From NCBI RefSeq assembly GCF_007990505.1, contig NZ_AP019822.1, positions 1,178,001 to 1,242,000 of the forward strand: a stretch of DNA of 64,000 nucleotides, read 5' to 3'. Both the position numbers and the translations under genes were made by a program. The notes under the pieces were generated by a model. It made no database searches, was not told the DNA's origin, and saw nothing but the letters and a program-made list of their open reading frames with translations. Of this stretch, positions 35,686 through 44,324 are shown one piece after another; positions within the stretch are counted from its first letter, which is position 1; every line of letters starts with the position of its first letter. The DNA is from Pseudoleptotrichia goodfellowii (lineage in GTDB: Bacteria; Fusobacteriota; Fusobacteriia; Fusobacteriales; Leptotrichiaceae).

Positions 35686-36612
35686 ATGAAAAAAGCACTT
35701 GTAATAGGAAGTTTGAATATGGATATGACGGCAAAAGTGGAAAATCTTCCTAAATTAGGCGAAACTATTTTCAGTAATGAATTTTATGAAAGTTGTGGAG
35801 GTAAAGGAGCAAATCAGGCAGTTGCAATGTCAAAATTGGGAATGACTACAGAAATGATAGGAATGGTAGGAAATGATTCCCAAGGAGATAGGTTAATCAA
35901 TAATCTTATAAAACATAATGTTAAAGCAGATAACATTATAAAAAGTAACGATTTAACGGGAAGAGCAATAATAACTGTAGATAAAAAAGGAAACAATAAC
36001 ATTATTGTAATTCCGGGATGCAACTTTAAAATTTCTGAAAAAGATATACAAGATAAAATCGGAGTTATAGCTGAAAGTGATATCGTTATATTACAAAATG
36101 AAATTCCTTCGGAAGTAGTTGAATACTCACTTTTAAAAGCTAAAGAGCTTCAAAAAATTACGATATTTAATCCTGCACCTGCGAGAAAGTTAAGTGATAA
36201 AATGTATCAAAATATTGACTATTTAATATTAAATGAAACGGAAATGGAAGAAATTTTTGATATAGGTATTCATGACAAAGTTTATATAGGAAGGATATTT
36301 CATAAAAAGAAAGAGTGCGGTATTAAAAATATTATACTTACACTGGGTGAGAACGGCAGTGTACTTTTTGATGAAAATGATAATGTTAAAAAATTTGATG
36401 CGTACGAAGTAGAAGCTGTAGATACTACAGCAGCAGGAGATTCATTTATCGGAGCATTTGCTTTAAAAATCTGTGAAACAAATAATCCTGATGAAGCTAT
36501 TAAATATGCAACTGCAACATCAGCTATCGTTGTAACTCGACAAGGAGCACAGGATTCTATACCTTCACCTGAAGAAATTGAAGAATTTATTGAAAAACAC
36601 CCGATCAGATAA
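35686..36612 (+). CDS. rbsK: Ribokinase
   Basis: This PfkB-family sugar kinase phosphorylates ribose to ribose-5-phosphate. The 308-residue protein has the N-terminal GSLNMDMT substrate motif, GGKGANQAVA, and the C-terminal DTTAAGDSFIGAF with the catalytic Asp and anion hole. The family usually has DTTGAGD; here Ala replaces Gly. The gene is last in the salvage operon after the nucleoside hydrolase, consistent with capturing the freed ribose. Confidence 0.93.
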   Translation: MKKALVIGSLNMDMTAKVENLPKLGETIFSNEFYESCGGKGANQAVAMSKLGMTTEMIGMVGNDSQGDRLINNLIKHNVKADNIIKSNDLTGRAIITVDKKGNNNIIVIPGCNFKISEKDIQDKIGVIAESDIVILQNEIPSEVVEYSLLKAKELQKITIFNPAPARKLSDKMYQNIDYLILNETEMEEIFDIGIHDKVYIGRIFHKKKECGIKNIILTLGENGSVLFDENDNVKKFDAYEVEAVDTTAAGDSFIGAFALKICETNNPDEAIKYATATSAIVVTRQGAQDSIPSPEEIEEFIEKHPIR

Positions 36613-36642
36613 CACAACAATAGAAATAAAACTGTAAAAAAC

Positions 36643-36700
36643 GAAGTGTATTAAAAAAGTTAGATAAAACTAACATTATCTTGATACACTTCATTTTATT
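36643..36700 (+). terminator. Terminator after rbsK
   Basis: GAAGTGTAT (36643-36651) pairs with ATACACTTC (36684-36692), enclosing an inner GTTAG/CTAAC hairpin, and runs into ATTTTATTTTT. It separates rbsK from the convergent hicB. Confidence 0.75.
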
Positions 36701-36770
36701 TTTAAGTTTGACTAAAATATCTCTTTTCAAAAAAATTATGTAGATTCTTAATATTTAAAGTCGATTTTAC

Positions 36771-37172
36771 TTATTTGATTCCTAATTCTTCTTTTAAAGC
36801 TTCCTGTAATATATGTGAAAAATTTAAATTTTTTTCTATTGCACGTTCATTTAGCCATTGAGGTATAGTCAGTGTCTTTTTTACTGCTTTATTTCTGATA
36901 GATTTTCTTACAGATGGCATCCACACGTCAATTAAGAGAACTTTCTCGTCAAAGTTTAAATTTATCATATTTAAAGATGAAGACTTCGGAATTTTTTCTT
37001 TTGCTCTTTCTATTTGGTACATCCAGCCGCCCAGAACATCTCTCGCCATATATAAGGCTTCTTCATCGTTTTTCCCGCATGAAATACATCCGGGCAAATC
37101 AGGAAAGGTAATAGTAATACCGTCTTCACCATACTTAAATATCGCCGGATAAAGATAGCTGTCTTTTGTCAT
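36771..37172 (-). CDS. hicB: HicB-family antitoxin
   Basis: The 133-residue antitoxin has an N-terminal HicB fold (YPAIFKYGEDGITITFPDLPGC, with the usual DLPGC turn) and a C-terminal ribbon-helix-helix-like segment (KKTLTIPQWLNERAIEKN). The latter would bind the operator at 37440-37457 and repress the pair. It follows hicA by 36 nt on the same strand with its own AGGAGG. Confidence 0.93.
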   Translation of the reverse strand: MTKDSYLYPAIFKYGEDGITITFPDLPGCISCGKNDEEALYMARDVLGGWMYQIERAKEKIPKSSSLNMINLNFDEKVLLIDVWMPSVRKSIRNKAVKKTLTIPQWLNERAIEKNLNFSHILQEALKEELGIK

Positions 37173-37208
37173 TATTATACCTCCTGTTTAACAAGGGGAG
37201 GGGAAATT

Positions 37209-37412
37209 TTAAAATTGAATGCCCGCTTGTTTAAATATTGCTTTTACAGTTGCAATGGGAATATCCTTTCGAGGATGAGGAACTGTCACTTTACCCGATT
37301 CAGGCTTATCGGGATTAACAAAATAATGATGACTCCCTCTCGACTCTCCTGTTTCTTCCCATCCATTGTCCTTCAATATTTTAATAATCTCCCTAGAAAT
37401 GTAAGACTTCAT
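37209..37412 (-). CDS. hicA: HicA-family mRNA interferase toxin
   Basis: A 67-residue double-stranded-RNA-binding-like toxin. It has the expected layout: EIIKILKDNGW, then GSHHYF with the catalytic His (28/29), and VPHPRKDIP. HicA degrades mRNA and is neutralised by HicB. It is first in the operon, as is usual for hicAB, and GGGAGG precedes the ATG. Confidence 0.93.
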   Translation of the reverse strand: MKSYISREIIKILKDNGWEETGESRGSHHYFVNPDKPESGKVTVPHPRKDIPIATVKAIFKQAGIQF

Positions 37413-37432
37413 TCAACATTCCTCCCAAAAAT

Positions 37433-37461
37433 ATAATACCACGTATTTTAGTACGTGTCAA
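37433..37461 (-). promoter_or_regulatory. hicAB promoter with operator in the spacer
   Basis: On the minus strand a perfect -35 TTGACA (37456-37461) and a -10 TATTAT (37433-37438) are spaced by 17 nt. The palindrome CACGTA-N6-TACGTG (37440-37457) fills the spacer and overlaps the -35. This is the likely HicB or HicAB operator, where binding would block RNA polymerase directly. Confidence 0.8.
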
Positions 37462-37568
37462 TATTTTTTTTGAAAATTTACATTAAAATATTAGAAAGAC
37501 CTATAAAATATGAAAAATTGAATTATAAAAAACACTATATTGAACTTTCTTAAATTTTTACAATAATA

Positions 37569-38513
37569 TTAAGGCAATATATTTCCCGCAGCTTTGTATA
37601 TATCATACCATTCTTCTCTGGAAAGAGTTATATTTGAAGCTGTCGAAATATCGGAAATACGATTTGAATTCATTGTTCCGACTATTACCTGAATCTTTGC
37701 AGGATGTCTTAAAATCCACGCTGTAGCAATAGCAGTATCCGAAACTCCGTATTTTTGAGCAATTTTATTTATAATAATATTCAAATCCTTGAATTTGTCA
37801 TTATTCAGGAATACGCCTTCAAAAAATCCGTATTGGAAAGGAGACCAAGCCTGTATAGTAATATCTTTTAGACGGCAATATTCAAGAATACTTCCGTCCC
37901 TGTCAGATGCCCTTTCGTTTTTCAGATTTACATTTATTCCGTTATCAATAATTCCCGAGTGCATAATACTGAATTGAAGCTGATTTGCAATCAGTTTCTG
38001 ATCGACATATTTCTGTAAAAGTTCCATTTGTGCAGGATTTTGATTACTTACTCCGAAGTATTTTACTTTTCCCTCTTTATAGAGAGTATCAAAAGCTGTG
38101 GCAACTTCTTCAGGTTCCATAAGGGTATCAGGTCTGTGAAGTAAAAATACATCAATATAATCAGTATTCAGGCGTTTCAGACTTTCGTTTGCGGATTTTA
38201 TAATATGCTCTTTTGAAAAATCAAAATGAGTTTTGTAAGTACCGTCGGGATAATCTTTTACAATAATTCCGCATTTTGTCTGTATAAATATGTTTTCTCT
38301 TTTAATATTATTGCTTTTTATAATTTTACCGAAAATTTCTTCGGATTTTCCTCTGCCGTAAATATCTGCATGATCAAAAAAATTGATTCCTTTATCAATA
38401 GAGGTTAAAACGGCTTTTTCTCCTTTTTCGTAAGGAATATCGGCTATTCTCATACAACCGAGCGAGATTTCCGAAACGGGTAGTCCGACTTTTCCCAAAT
38501 CTATAGTTTTCAT
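37569..38513 (-). CDS. Aldo/keto reductase (YdhF-like)
   Basis: The 314-residue protein is an NAD(P)H-dependent oxidoreductase with the family's catalytic tetrad visible as Asp47 (FFDHADIYG), Tyr52, Lys80 (QTKCG) and His116 (LLHRPD). The C-terminal cofactor-binding region contains IQVIVGTMNSNRI. It is closest in layout to the YdhF group; the substrate is unknown. GGAGG precedes the ATG. The Wzz-like gene lies upstream on the same strand only 19 nt away, so the two are probably cotranscribed. Confidence 0.9.
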   Translation of the reverse strand: MKTIDLGKVGLPVSEISLGCMRIADIPYEKGEKAVLTSIDKGINFFDHADIYGRGKSEEIFGKIIKSNNIKRENIFIQTKCGIIVKDYPDGTYKTHFDFSKEHIIKSANESLKRLNTDYIDVFLLHRPDTLMEPEEVATAFDTLYKEGKVKYFGVSNQNPAQMELLQKYVDQKLIANQLQFSIMHSGIIDNGINVNLKNERASDRDGSILEYCRLKDITIQAWSPFQYGFFEGVFLNNDKFKDLNIIINKIAQKYGVSDTAIATAWILRHPAKIQVIVGTMNSNRISDISTASNITLSREEWYDIYKAAGNILP

Positions 38514-38532
38514 AGTTTTCCTCCGATAATAA

Positions 38533-39282
38533 CTAATTTTTGTCTTTTATTTCATTCCAGTCAAGAGTTTTGGAAAATTCTTTAATAAATGCTGCAAACA
38601 CCCCTAAAAACAGTCCTAAAAACAGTGCTCCTGCAAGGATAATTTTTTTGCTTAAAGCAGGTTTTGTATTCAGTGAAATTAGTTTTACAACAGGGCTCGT
38701 ATCATTTTTCAACAGTCTGTAATACGCAAGTCTTGAAACTAGAGTGTCGCTCAATGAATCTTTAGTAGTTCTTATATCCGTATTTTTAGTTATAAAATTA
38801 TATTGTTCTTCCAACAGTTTTATTTGTGTATCCAAAAATTTATTTTCTTTATTTCCTAAATATTCTGTGGCGAGTTGAACATATTCTTTGGAAAATTCTT
38901 CGCCTTCGGTTTTACTTTTTGTAGAAAATTTTACTTTGATAGTAGGGTTGTTTGTTTCTGATTGGGCATTCAGCCTTGAAGACATATCTTTTAAAAATTT
39001 TTCATCGGATAATCCTGTATTTTTCAAAGTTTTGGAATTTTTCTTTATAAACAGGAAAAAATCAAAAGAGTTCAGTGAATATTGGGAAGTTTCTCCAATT
39101 TCGTTTAAAACTCTGTCATTTCCGTATAAATTGATTTCCGATTTGTAGGATTTATTCGTAAACGCATACACAGCTCCGAGTGCTGTTATCATTGCCGTTA
39201 TTAAGACTATCATTACAAGGTTTTTGTAGAGTATTTTTATTATTATATTCAAATTTATGGATTGCTGTTTTTCGTTGCTCAT
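38533..39282 (-). CDS. Wzz-like chain-length determinant domain protein (orphan)
   Basis: A 249-residue inner-membrane protein with two membrane helices (about 18-40 and 218-238) flanking a mostly helical periplasmic part. The second helix is preceded by NTKPALSKK, the Pro-rich signature of the Wzz/BY-kinase adaptor family that sets polysaccharide chain length. There is no kinase domain and no glycan cluster nearby. AGGAAG precedes the ATG. Confidence 0.75.
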   Translation of the reverse strand: MSNEKQQSINLNIIIKILYKNLVMIVLITAMITALGAVYAFTNKSYKSEINLYGNDRVLNEIGETSQYSLNSFDFFLFIKKNSKTLKNTGLSDEKFLKDMSSRLNAQSETNNPTIKVKFSTKSKTEGEEFSKEYVQLATEYLGNKENKFLDTQIKLLEEQYNFITKNTDIRTTKDSLSDTLVSRLAYYRLLKNDTSPVVKLISLNTKPALSKKIILAGALFLGLFLGVFAAFIKEFSKTLDWNEIKDKN

Positions 39283-39431
39283 ATTTACTTCCTTTCAAAA
39301 TTATTCTTATATTATATAAATTTTATCAAAAAAAGTCGGATAATACAAACTAAATTTTTAAAAATTTTGATATATAATATAAAATATGATAGAATAAACA
39401 GGCAGTAACATTAAGAATTGAAAGGAAAAAT

Positions 39432-40580
39432 ATGTATATAAATAAAACAGTAAAAGAAATTCAAATATCGGATATAAGAAAAATATATGAAAAAATGCAG
39501 ACACATGAAAATCCTCTGAATATGTCTTTGGGAGAACCTGACATTGATGTGCCTGATGAAGTAAAAGAAGCGGTAGCATATCACGCTTTGAATACAAGAA
39601 TAAAGTATTCTCCCGTAGGTGGAATACCTGAATTACGGGGGAAAATTGCTGAATTTTATAATAAAAATTTTGAAGGAAGTTTCACGATGGACAATGTTTT
39701 AGTAACTGTAGGTTCTACAGAAGGATTGGCCTCGGTTATGAAAGCAGTAATTGCCGAAGGAGATGAAGTGTTAATGCCCACTCCTGCATATGTCGGATAC
39801 GGTTCCCTTATAAAAATGACAGGCGGAGTACCTAAATATATTGACTTGAGGGAAAATGACTTTAATTTGACAAAAGAAATTCTTGAAAAAAACGTAACGG
39901 AAAAAACAAAACTGATTATACTGACTTACCCGAATAATCCGTCAGGAGCGATATTACACGAAGAAGAAATGGAGAAAATTGCCGAATTTTTAAAAGACAA
40001 AGAAATATATCTTTTAAGCGACGAAATATACGGTTCTATAACATTCGGAAAATATACATCTTTTGGAAAATATTCGGAAATATTGAAAAAGCAGTTAATA
40101 ATAATCAGCGGATTTTCAAAATCCCACTCAATGACAGGATACAGAATAGGTTATATTATTACAAATCCTGAATTACAGCTGCAAGTAAAGAAAGTAAGCC
40201 AGTATAATGTTACGAGTACATCTACATTATCACAATATGGGGCATTGACAGCACTTGAAAAATGTTCGGACAGAAAACAGGTTTCTGAAATCTACAGGAA
40301 GAGAGTAGAGTATTTTTTAAAAGAACTTGAAAAAATGAGATTTAAGTGTATCAAACCTGAAGGAGCTTTTTATATTTTTGCAGGATATGAAAATATTGAT
40401 AAACTGAAAAATATGAAGTCTTTGGATTTTGCTTTGGATTTACTCGAAAAAACAGGTCTTGCAATAGTTCCGGGATCTACATTTCAAGTGGAAAAATATA
40501 TGAGATTTTCAATAGTGCACGATATACCTGTGTTGGAAGAAGCGGTGAAAAGACTAAAAGAATATGTGGAAAATCTTTAA
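39432..40580 (+). CDS. PLP-dependent aminotransferase, class I/II
   Basis: The 382-residue fold-type I enzyme has the family landmarks: SLGEPDIDVP, YSPVGGIPELR, the cofactor loop GSTEGLA, YPNNPSG, LLSDEIYGS and the Schiff-base lysine in SGFSKSHSMTGYRIGY. It is similar in layout to PatA or aspartate/aromatic aminotransferases, and the donor cannot be assigned. GAAAGGAAAA precedes the start. The rRNA methylase gene follows 15 nt later. Confidence 0.92.
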   Translation: MYINKTVKEIQISDIRKIYEKMQTHENPLNMSLGEPDIDVPDEVKEAVAYHALNTRIKYSPVGGIPELRGKIAEFYNKNFEGSFTMDNVLVTVGSTEGLASVMKAVIAEGDEVLMPTPAYVGYGSLIKMTGGVPKYIDLRENDFNLTKEILEKNVTEKTKLIILTYPNNPSGAILHEEEMEKIAEFLKDKEIYLLSDEIYGSITFGKYTSFGKYSEILKKQLIIISGFSKSHSMTGYRIGYIITNPELQLQVKKVSQYNVTSTSTLSQYGALTALEKCSDRKQVSEIYRKRVEYFLKELEKMRFKCIKPEGAFYIFAGYENIDKLKNMKSLDFALDLLEKTGLAIVPGSTFQVEKYMRFSIVHDIPVLEEAVKRLKEYVENL

Positions 40581-40595
40581 AGAGAGGGAATATAA

Positions 40596-42041
40596 GTGAA
40601 AAGAGGAGAGGAAATCGAAATAGAAGTTACGGGAATAGAGTTTCCCAACAAGCCTTACGGAGTTTACGGGGAGAAAAAAGTTTATCCGGTTGGGAATTAT
40701 ATTATCGGACACAAATTAAAAGGAACTGTCACAAAAATAAGAAATAAAAAGTCTGAACTTAAAAAAATAGAAATTTTGGAAAAAGCAGCAAATGAAATAG
40801 AGCCGTTTTGTCCTCACTTTAATATATGCGGTGGATGTACATTTCAAAATATGAATTATGGTGATCAGACTGAATTGAAGAGCAGTCTTGTACTTAACAT
40901 ATTGAAAAGAGCGGCAAATTATGAATTTGAATATGAAAAAATCATAAAAAGTCCTAAGGAATTTGAATACAGGAATAAAATGGAATTCAGTTTCGGAAAT
41001 GAAATAATAGACGGACCTTTGACTTTGGGAATGCACAAAAAAGGGAGTTTTCACGATATTATTACAGTAAATGAATGTAAACTCATGGATATTGATTTCA
41101 GGAAAATATTGACTGCAACTGCAGATTATTTCAGAAAAAAGGAAGAAGAGGGAGAACTTTCATTTTATCATCGTATTCAGCATATAGGATATTTGAGAAA
41201 TTTTGTTATAAGAAAGGGCGAAAAAACAGGAGAAATAAGTATAAATCTTATAACAACATCACAAATCGATTTTGATTTATCCGAGTGGAAAGAGATAATG
41301 CTGAATTTAGAACTGAAAAATAAAATTTACGGTATAATTCATACTATTAACGATAATTTGTCGGATTCGGTGCAGTCGGATGAAGAAAATATATTATACG
41401 GAAATCGGGATATAAATGAGAGGATTTTTGATCTGAATTTTAAAATAAGTCCTTATTCTTTTTTTCAGACAAATTCCGACGGAGTGGAACTGCTTTACGG
41501 AAAAGTTATGGAATATATTGATGTTATAAGTGAAAATGAAGAACTGGATAACAGCAATACAGATATTATAAAAAATCCTCAAAATGTAAAAGACTGTGTT
41601 GTTTTTGATTTGTTCAGCGGAACAGGAACAATAGGACAAATTGTTTCAAAAAAAGCAAAACAGGTGTACGGAATAGAATTAATCGAAGAGGCTGTGAAGA
41701 AAGCCAATGAAACTGCTAAATTCAACAATATAGAAAATGCTGAATTTATTGCAGGAGATGTATTTGAGAAACTCGATGAACTTGAAGAAAGGGATGTAAA
41801 ACCCGATATTATTATTCTTGATCCACCAAGGCCCGGAGTGGGAGAAAAAACTATAACAAAACTTTTAAAATATAATGTTTCAAATATAATCTATGTTTCG
41901 TGTAATCCGAAAACACTGGCACAAGATTTAGCAATATTTCATAATAATGGCTACAGACTTGTAAAATCTTGCCCTGTAGACATGTTTCCGCAGACGCCGC
42001 ATGTGGAAGTTGTGAATTTGTTGGTAAAAAATAGTATATAA
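40596..42041 (+). CDS. rlmD: 23S rRNA (uracil-C5)-methyltransferase, RlmD/RumA family
   Basis: The 481-residue protein methylates uracil in 23S rRNA with SAM. It has an N-terminal TRAM domain and a 4Fe-4S motif (Cys72, Cys78 and Cys81 in CPHFNICGGC, with a fourth in NECKLMD). The SAM-binding domain contains VFDLFSGTGTIGQ, LDPPRPGVGEK and the catalytic Cys in YVSCNPKTLAQD. RlmD or RlmCD specificity cannot be told apart here. The start is GTG at 40596 after GAGGGA. Confidence 0.88.
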   Translation: MKRGEEIEIEVTGIEFPNKPYGVYGEKKVYPVGNYIIGHKLKGTVTKIRNKKSELKKIEILEKAANEIEPFCPHFNICGGCTFQNMNYGDQTELKSSLVLNILKRAANYEFEYEKIIKSPKEFEYRNKMEFSFGNEIIDGPLTLGMHKKGSFHDIITVNECKLMDIDFRKILTATADYFRKKEEEGELSFYHRIQHIGYLRNFVIRKGEKTGEISINLITTSQIDFDLSEWKEIMLNLELKNKIYGIIHTINDNLSDSVQSDEENILYGNRDINERIFDLNFKISPYSFFQTNSDGVELLYGKVMEYIDVISENEELDNSNTDIIKNPQNVKDCVVFDLFSGTGTIGQIVSKKAKQVYGIELIEEAVKKANETAKFNNIENAEFIAGDVFEKLDELEERDVKPDIIILDPPRPGVGEKTITKLLKYNVSNIIYVSCNPKTLAQDLAIFHNNGYRLVKSCPVDMFPQTPHVEVVNLLVKNSI

Positions 42042-42149
42042 ATCTATAAATAGGAGAGAAGTTTTATGGTATATTTTGTAATTATAGTGATAGAACAATT
42101 TAATTTTAAGCTATAACATATTACAAATGAAATACGAGGAGGCATATTT

Positions 42150-42191
42150 ATGAGTGCGTTATCAATTAGAGTCAGTGAAAAAAATATATAA
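42150..42191 (+). pseudogene. Truncated antitoxin start (DUF6290/RelB-like), 13 codons
   Basis: A strong GAGGAGG site precedes an ATG whose product MSALSIRVSEKN matches the first strand of small ribbon-helix-helix antitoxins, but TAA comes at codon 14. The helices and any toxin partner are missing. The flanking sequence 42042-42149 has no other gene I can support. Confidence 0.4.
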
Positions 42192-42199
42192 TTTATAAA

Positions 42200-42247
42200 A
42201 AGAAGCTGTGAAATAGAAAAAAATCTAATTTTTACAGCTTCTTTTTT
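42200..42247. terminator. Bidirectional terminator between rlmD region and the DUF cluster
   Basis: AGAAGCTGT (42201-42209) pairs with ACAGCTTCT (42234-42242) and is followed by a T-run. The minus strand also has a T-rich tail, so it can serve the convergent leftward gene. Confidence 0.82.
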
Positions 42248-42250
42248 ATT

Positions 42251-42715
42251 CTAATTTCCCAGAAGTGCAGCAATAAGTCCGAAAGACATTATCAGAAAGA
42301 AAATAAAGAACATCAAAGCAATTATTCCTACATAAAGAATTAAATAATATTTTATTGCTTTTGCTATAGTTAAAATAGACAAACGAAGATTCTCTCCGTT
42401 TTTATTTATAATTGCACTATCTATATATTCTCCTGTTTTATAAACTTTTATTCCTATAAATATGAGAGGTATACCTATCAGAAATAAAGCATAAATTACA
42501 CCGCCTACAGTAATAAACACTCCGAATATTTTACAAACTATTGATAAAAATTTTAAAGCTTTTACCATTTCAGCATCCAATTTAAGTTCCATAACATTTT
42601 TTTGAGACTGATCCCGACTTAAAAAATCGTTATTTTCATTTGTATTTTCAGGAAAATTGTATATTTCCTGATCTTTTTCATTCAATTTTTTTCTTACATC
42701 ATCTTCTATAGTCAT
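42251..42715 (-). CDS. Small membrane protein, DUF5362-like paralog 4
   Basis: The 154-residue protein begins MTIEDDVRKKLN, then has an acidic, low-complexity spacer (about 15-45) and a membrane domain of two N-side helices (about 55-90) and one C-terminal helix pair (about 115-150). The central GIPLIFIGIKVYKTGEYI motif recurs in all four proteins of this cluster. The function is unknown; the DUF5362 match is from memory. It is last of the three-gene leftward unit, 12 nt from its neighbour, with AAGGAG upstream. Confidence 0.75.
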   Translation of the reverse strand: MTIEDDVRKKLNEKDQEIYNFPENTNENNDFLSRDQSQKNVMELKLDAEMVKALKFLSIVCKIFGVFITVGGVIYALFLIGIPLIFIGIKVYKTGEYIDSAIINKNGENLRLSILTIAKAIKYYLILYVGIIALMFFIFFLIMSFGLIAALLGN

Positions 42716-42727
42716 TTTATCTCCTTC

Positions 42728-43141
42728 TTATCTGAAAGCCTTAAAATACAATATTACTAAAATAATTTCCAAAACAGTAACAACAATAAGTAATTTAAGA
42801 GCTTTCGCTAAAATATCAAAATATGTTTTTATCTTTTCACCGTTTTTTTGGCTTATTCCTTCTTTCAAAAGTTTTGCTGAATCAAAAATTTTTAAAGCAA
42901 CATTTATTAAAGGAATACCCGCAATAGCACCGATTACAGTAATGCAAAACAGGATTCCCAGCATTATATATATAATTCCGATTATATTTGATGTCAATGA
43001 TATTGTATTTGAATTTTTTATTATTAAATCATCGACATTAAAAGTTATTTTTCTTTGAGTTTCGGAATCATCGGAAAAATACTCCGGTATTCCTTTATCT
43101 TTACTATTCAGTTTTTTTCTCACATCATCTGCTATACTCAT
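42728..43141 (-). CDS. Small membrane protein, DUF5362-like paralog 3
   Basis: The 137-residue paralog shares the N-terminal ADDVRKKLN signature and the AGIPLINVALKIFDSAKLL core with its neighbours. It has three to four predicted membrane segments after a polar N-terminal third, and no catalytic motif is visible. It starts 15 nt after the preceding gene's stop, so it is probably cotranscribed. Confidence 0.75.
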   Translation of the reverse strand: MSIADDVRKKLNSKDKGIPEYFSDDSETQRKITFNVDDLIIKNSNTISLTSNIIGIIYIMLGILFCITVIGAIAGIPLINVALKIFDSAKLLKEGISQKNGEKIKTYFDILAKALKLLIVVTVLEIILVILYFKAFR

Positions 43142-43156
43142 TTTCTACTCCGTTTT

Positions 43157-43570
43157 TTAAATTAAATGAGTTATTATTCTAAATATTGAAAAAGCCGCTT
43201 CTAATATAAAAATAATAACTGTCAATACAAGAACTTTTGAGGCAGCATTAAAATAGCCCTTTATATTTCGTTCGTCTTTGCTGTAAAGACTTTGTTTTAA
43301 AAACTTTGCCGCTTCAAACAAAGAAAAAGCAGCTATTATTTTAAGAATTCCGCTGATTATTTTGATTATTGTCAGACATTCCATTATTCCGATTATTATA
43401 TTTAAAACTCCCCATATTTTAAGTATTAGAGAAATAGAATTTATATTTTTAACGGTCAAATCATCAAGTTCAAAAGATATTTCATTACTGTTATTCGGTT
43501 CATTTTCGTAAACATTTGAAGAATACTCTGAAAGTTCAGTTATTTCTTCATTCGATATTTCTGTGTTCAT
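43157..43570 (-). CDS. Small membrane protein, DUF5362-like paralog 2 (divergent)
   Basis: A 137-residue paralog that lacks the DDVRKKLN start and begins MNTEISNEEITE, but keeps the SFELDDL segment and the membrane core (GILKIIAAFSLFEAAKFLKQ). I chose the ATG at 43570 because AAGGAGGTC lies five bases upstream; the ATG 15 nt earlier would place that ribosome binding site inside the gene. It is the most diverged of the four. Confidence 0.7.
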   Translation of the reverse strand: MNTEISNEEITELSEYSSNVYENEPNNSNEISFELDDLTVKNINSISLILKIWGVLNIIIGIMECLTIIKIISGILKIIAAFSLFEAAKFLKQSLYSKDERNIKGYFNAASKVLVLTVIIFILEAAFSIFRIITHLI

Positions 43571-43632
43571 TTTGACCTCCTTCATAATTTATATAAATTT
43601 TAATATAACTACAGAAAAATGTCAATAAAAAT

Positions 43633-43680
43633 AAAAAAGATTCTTTTAAAACTTTAACTGTTTATATAAAGAACCTTTTT
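43633..43680 (-). terminator. Terminator between paralog 1 and paralog 2
   Basis: On the minus strand AAAGGTTCTTT pairs with AAAGAATCTTT (one G-U pair) and is followed by a T-run. It separates the upstream paralog (43697-44176) from the three-gene unit. Confidence 0.65.
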
Positions 43681-43696
43681 CATTTTAATATCAGAT

Positions 43697-44176
43697 TTAT
43701 GAATTTGCAGCAATTGCTAAAATTACAATAAAAACGAAAAATGCTAATACTGTAATAACTAGATAAACTGCCAAATAAATCAATGAATATTTTGAAAATT
43801 TTCCCTTAGCTATGAAATACTCTCTTAAATCGTTTTCATCATTACTATACAAAAGTCTTTCAATCGCTTTTGATGCATTAAACAGTTTTAATGCGATAAA
43901 AATTAACGGAATACCTATAATATATATTGCTGTCAATACTCCCTGTATCATCATGAGTACACCTATAATTTTATTAAACAATGAAATCATTTTGAGCTCT
44001 TTTTTCATCATTTCATCCAATTTCAATTTTACTTCGGGAACAGAAGAATCTTTTCCCTGATATGAACTTTCATATTGATTAAGAGGAGCGGGAGTATTTT
44101 CAAATTCGAGTAATTCTTTCTTTTCTTCCTTCTCATCGTCATTCAGTTTTTTTCTAACATCATCTTCAAAGCTCAT
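43697..44176 (-). CDS. Small membrane protein, DUF5362-like paralog 1
   Basis: The 159-residue protein begins MSFEDDVRKKLNDDEKEEK, followed by a charged spacer and a membrane core containing IGIPLIFIALKLFNASKAIE. It shares its start and core with paralogs 3 and 4, so the cluster arose by tandem duplication. AGGAGG precedes the ATG. The 148-nt gap to the divergent ATP-grasp gene holds the promoter of the latter. Confidence 0.75.
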   Translation of the reverse strand: MSFEDDVRKKLNDDEKEEKKELLEFENTPAPLNQYESSYQGKDSSVPEVKLKLDEMMKKELKMISLFNKIIGVLMMIQGVLTAIYIIGIPLIFIALKLFNASKAIERLLYSNDENDLREYFIAKGKFSKYSLIYLAVYLVITVLAFFVFIVILAIAANS

Positions 44177-44278
44177 TTTTAACCTCCTTCATTTTTATAT
44201 AGATATTAATACAATTAGAATCAAATGTCAATAGGGCAACCGAAAAAAGAAAATTCAATTCTAAAAATATAACAGATG

Positions 44279-44287
44279 TGCTATAAT
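44279..44287 (+). promoter_or_regulatory. Extended -10 promoter for the ATP-grasp/esterase pair
   Basis: TGCTATAAT is an exact extended -10, 37 nt upstream of the ATP-grasp start. TTCTAA lies in the -35 position at 44259 and is a poor match. Confidence 0.6.
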
Positions 44288-44324
44288 ACTTTAATAAATT
44301 AAAGTAAAGAGGAGATGGGACAAC

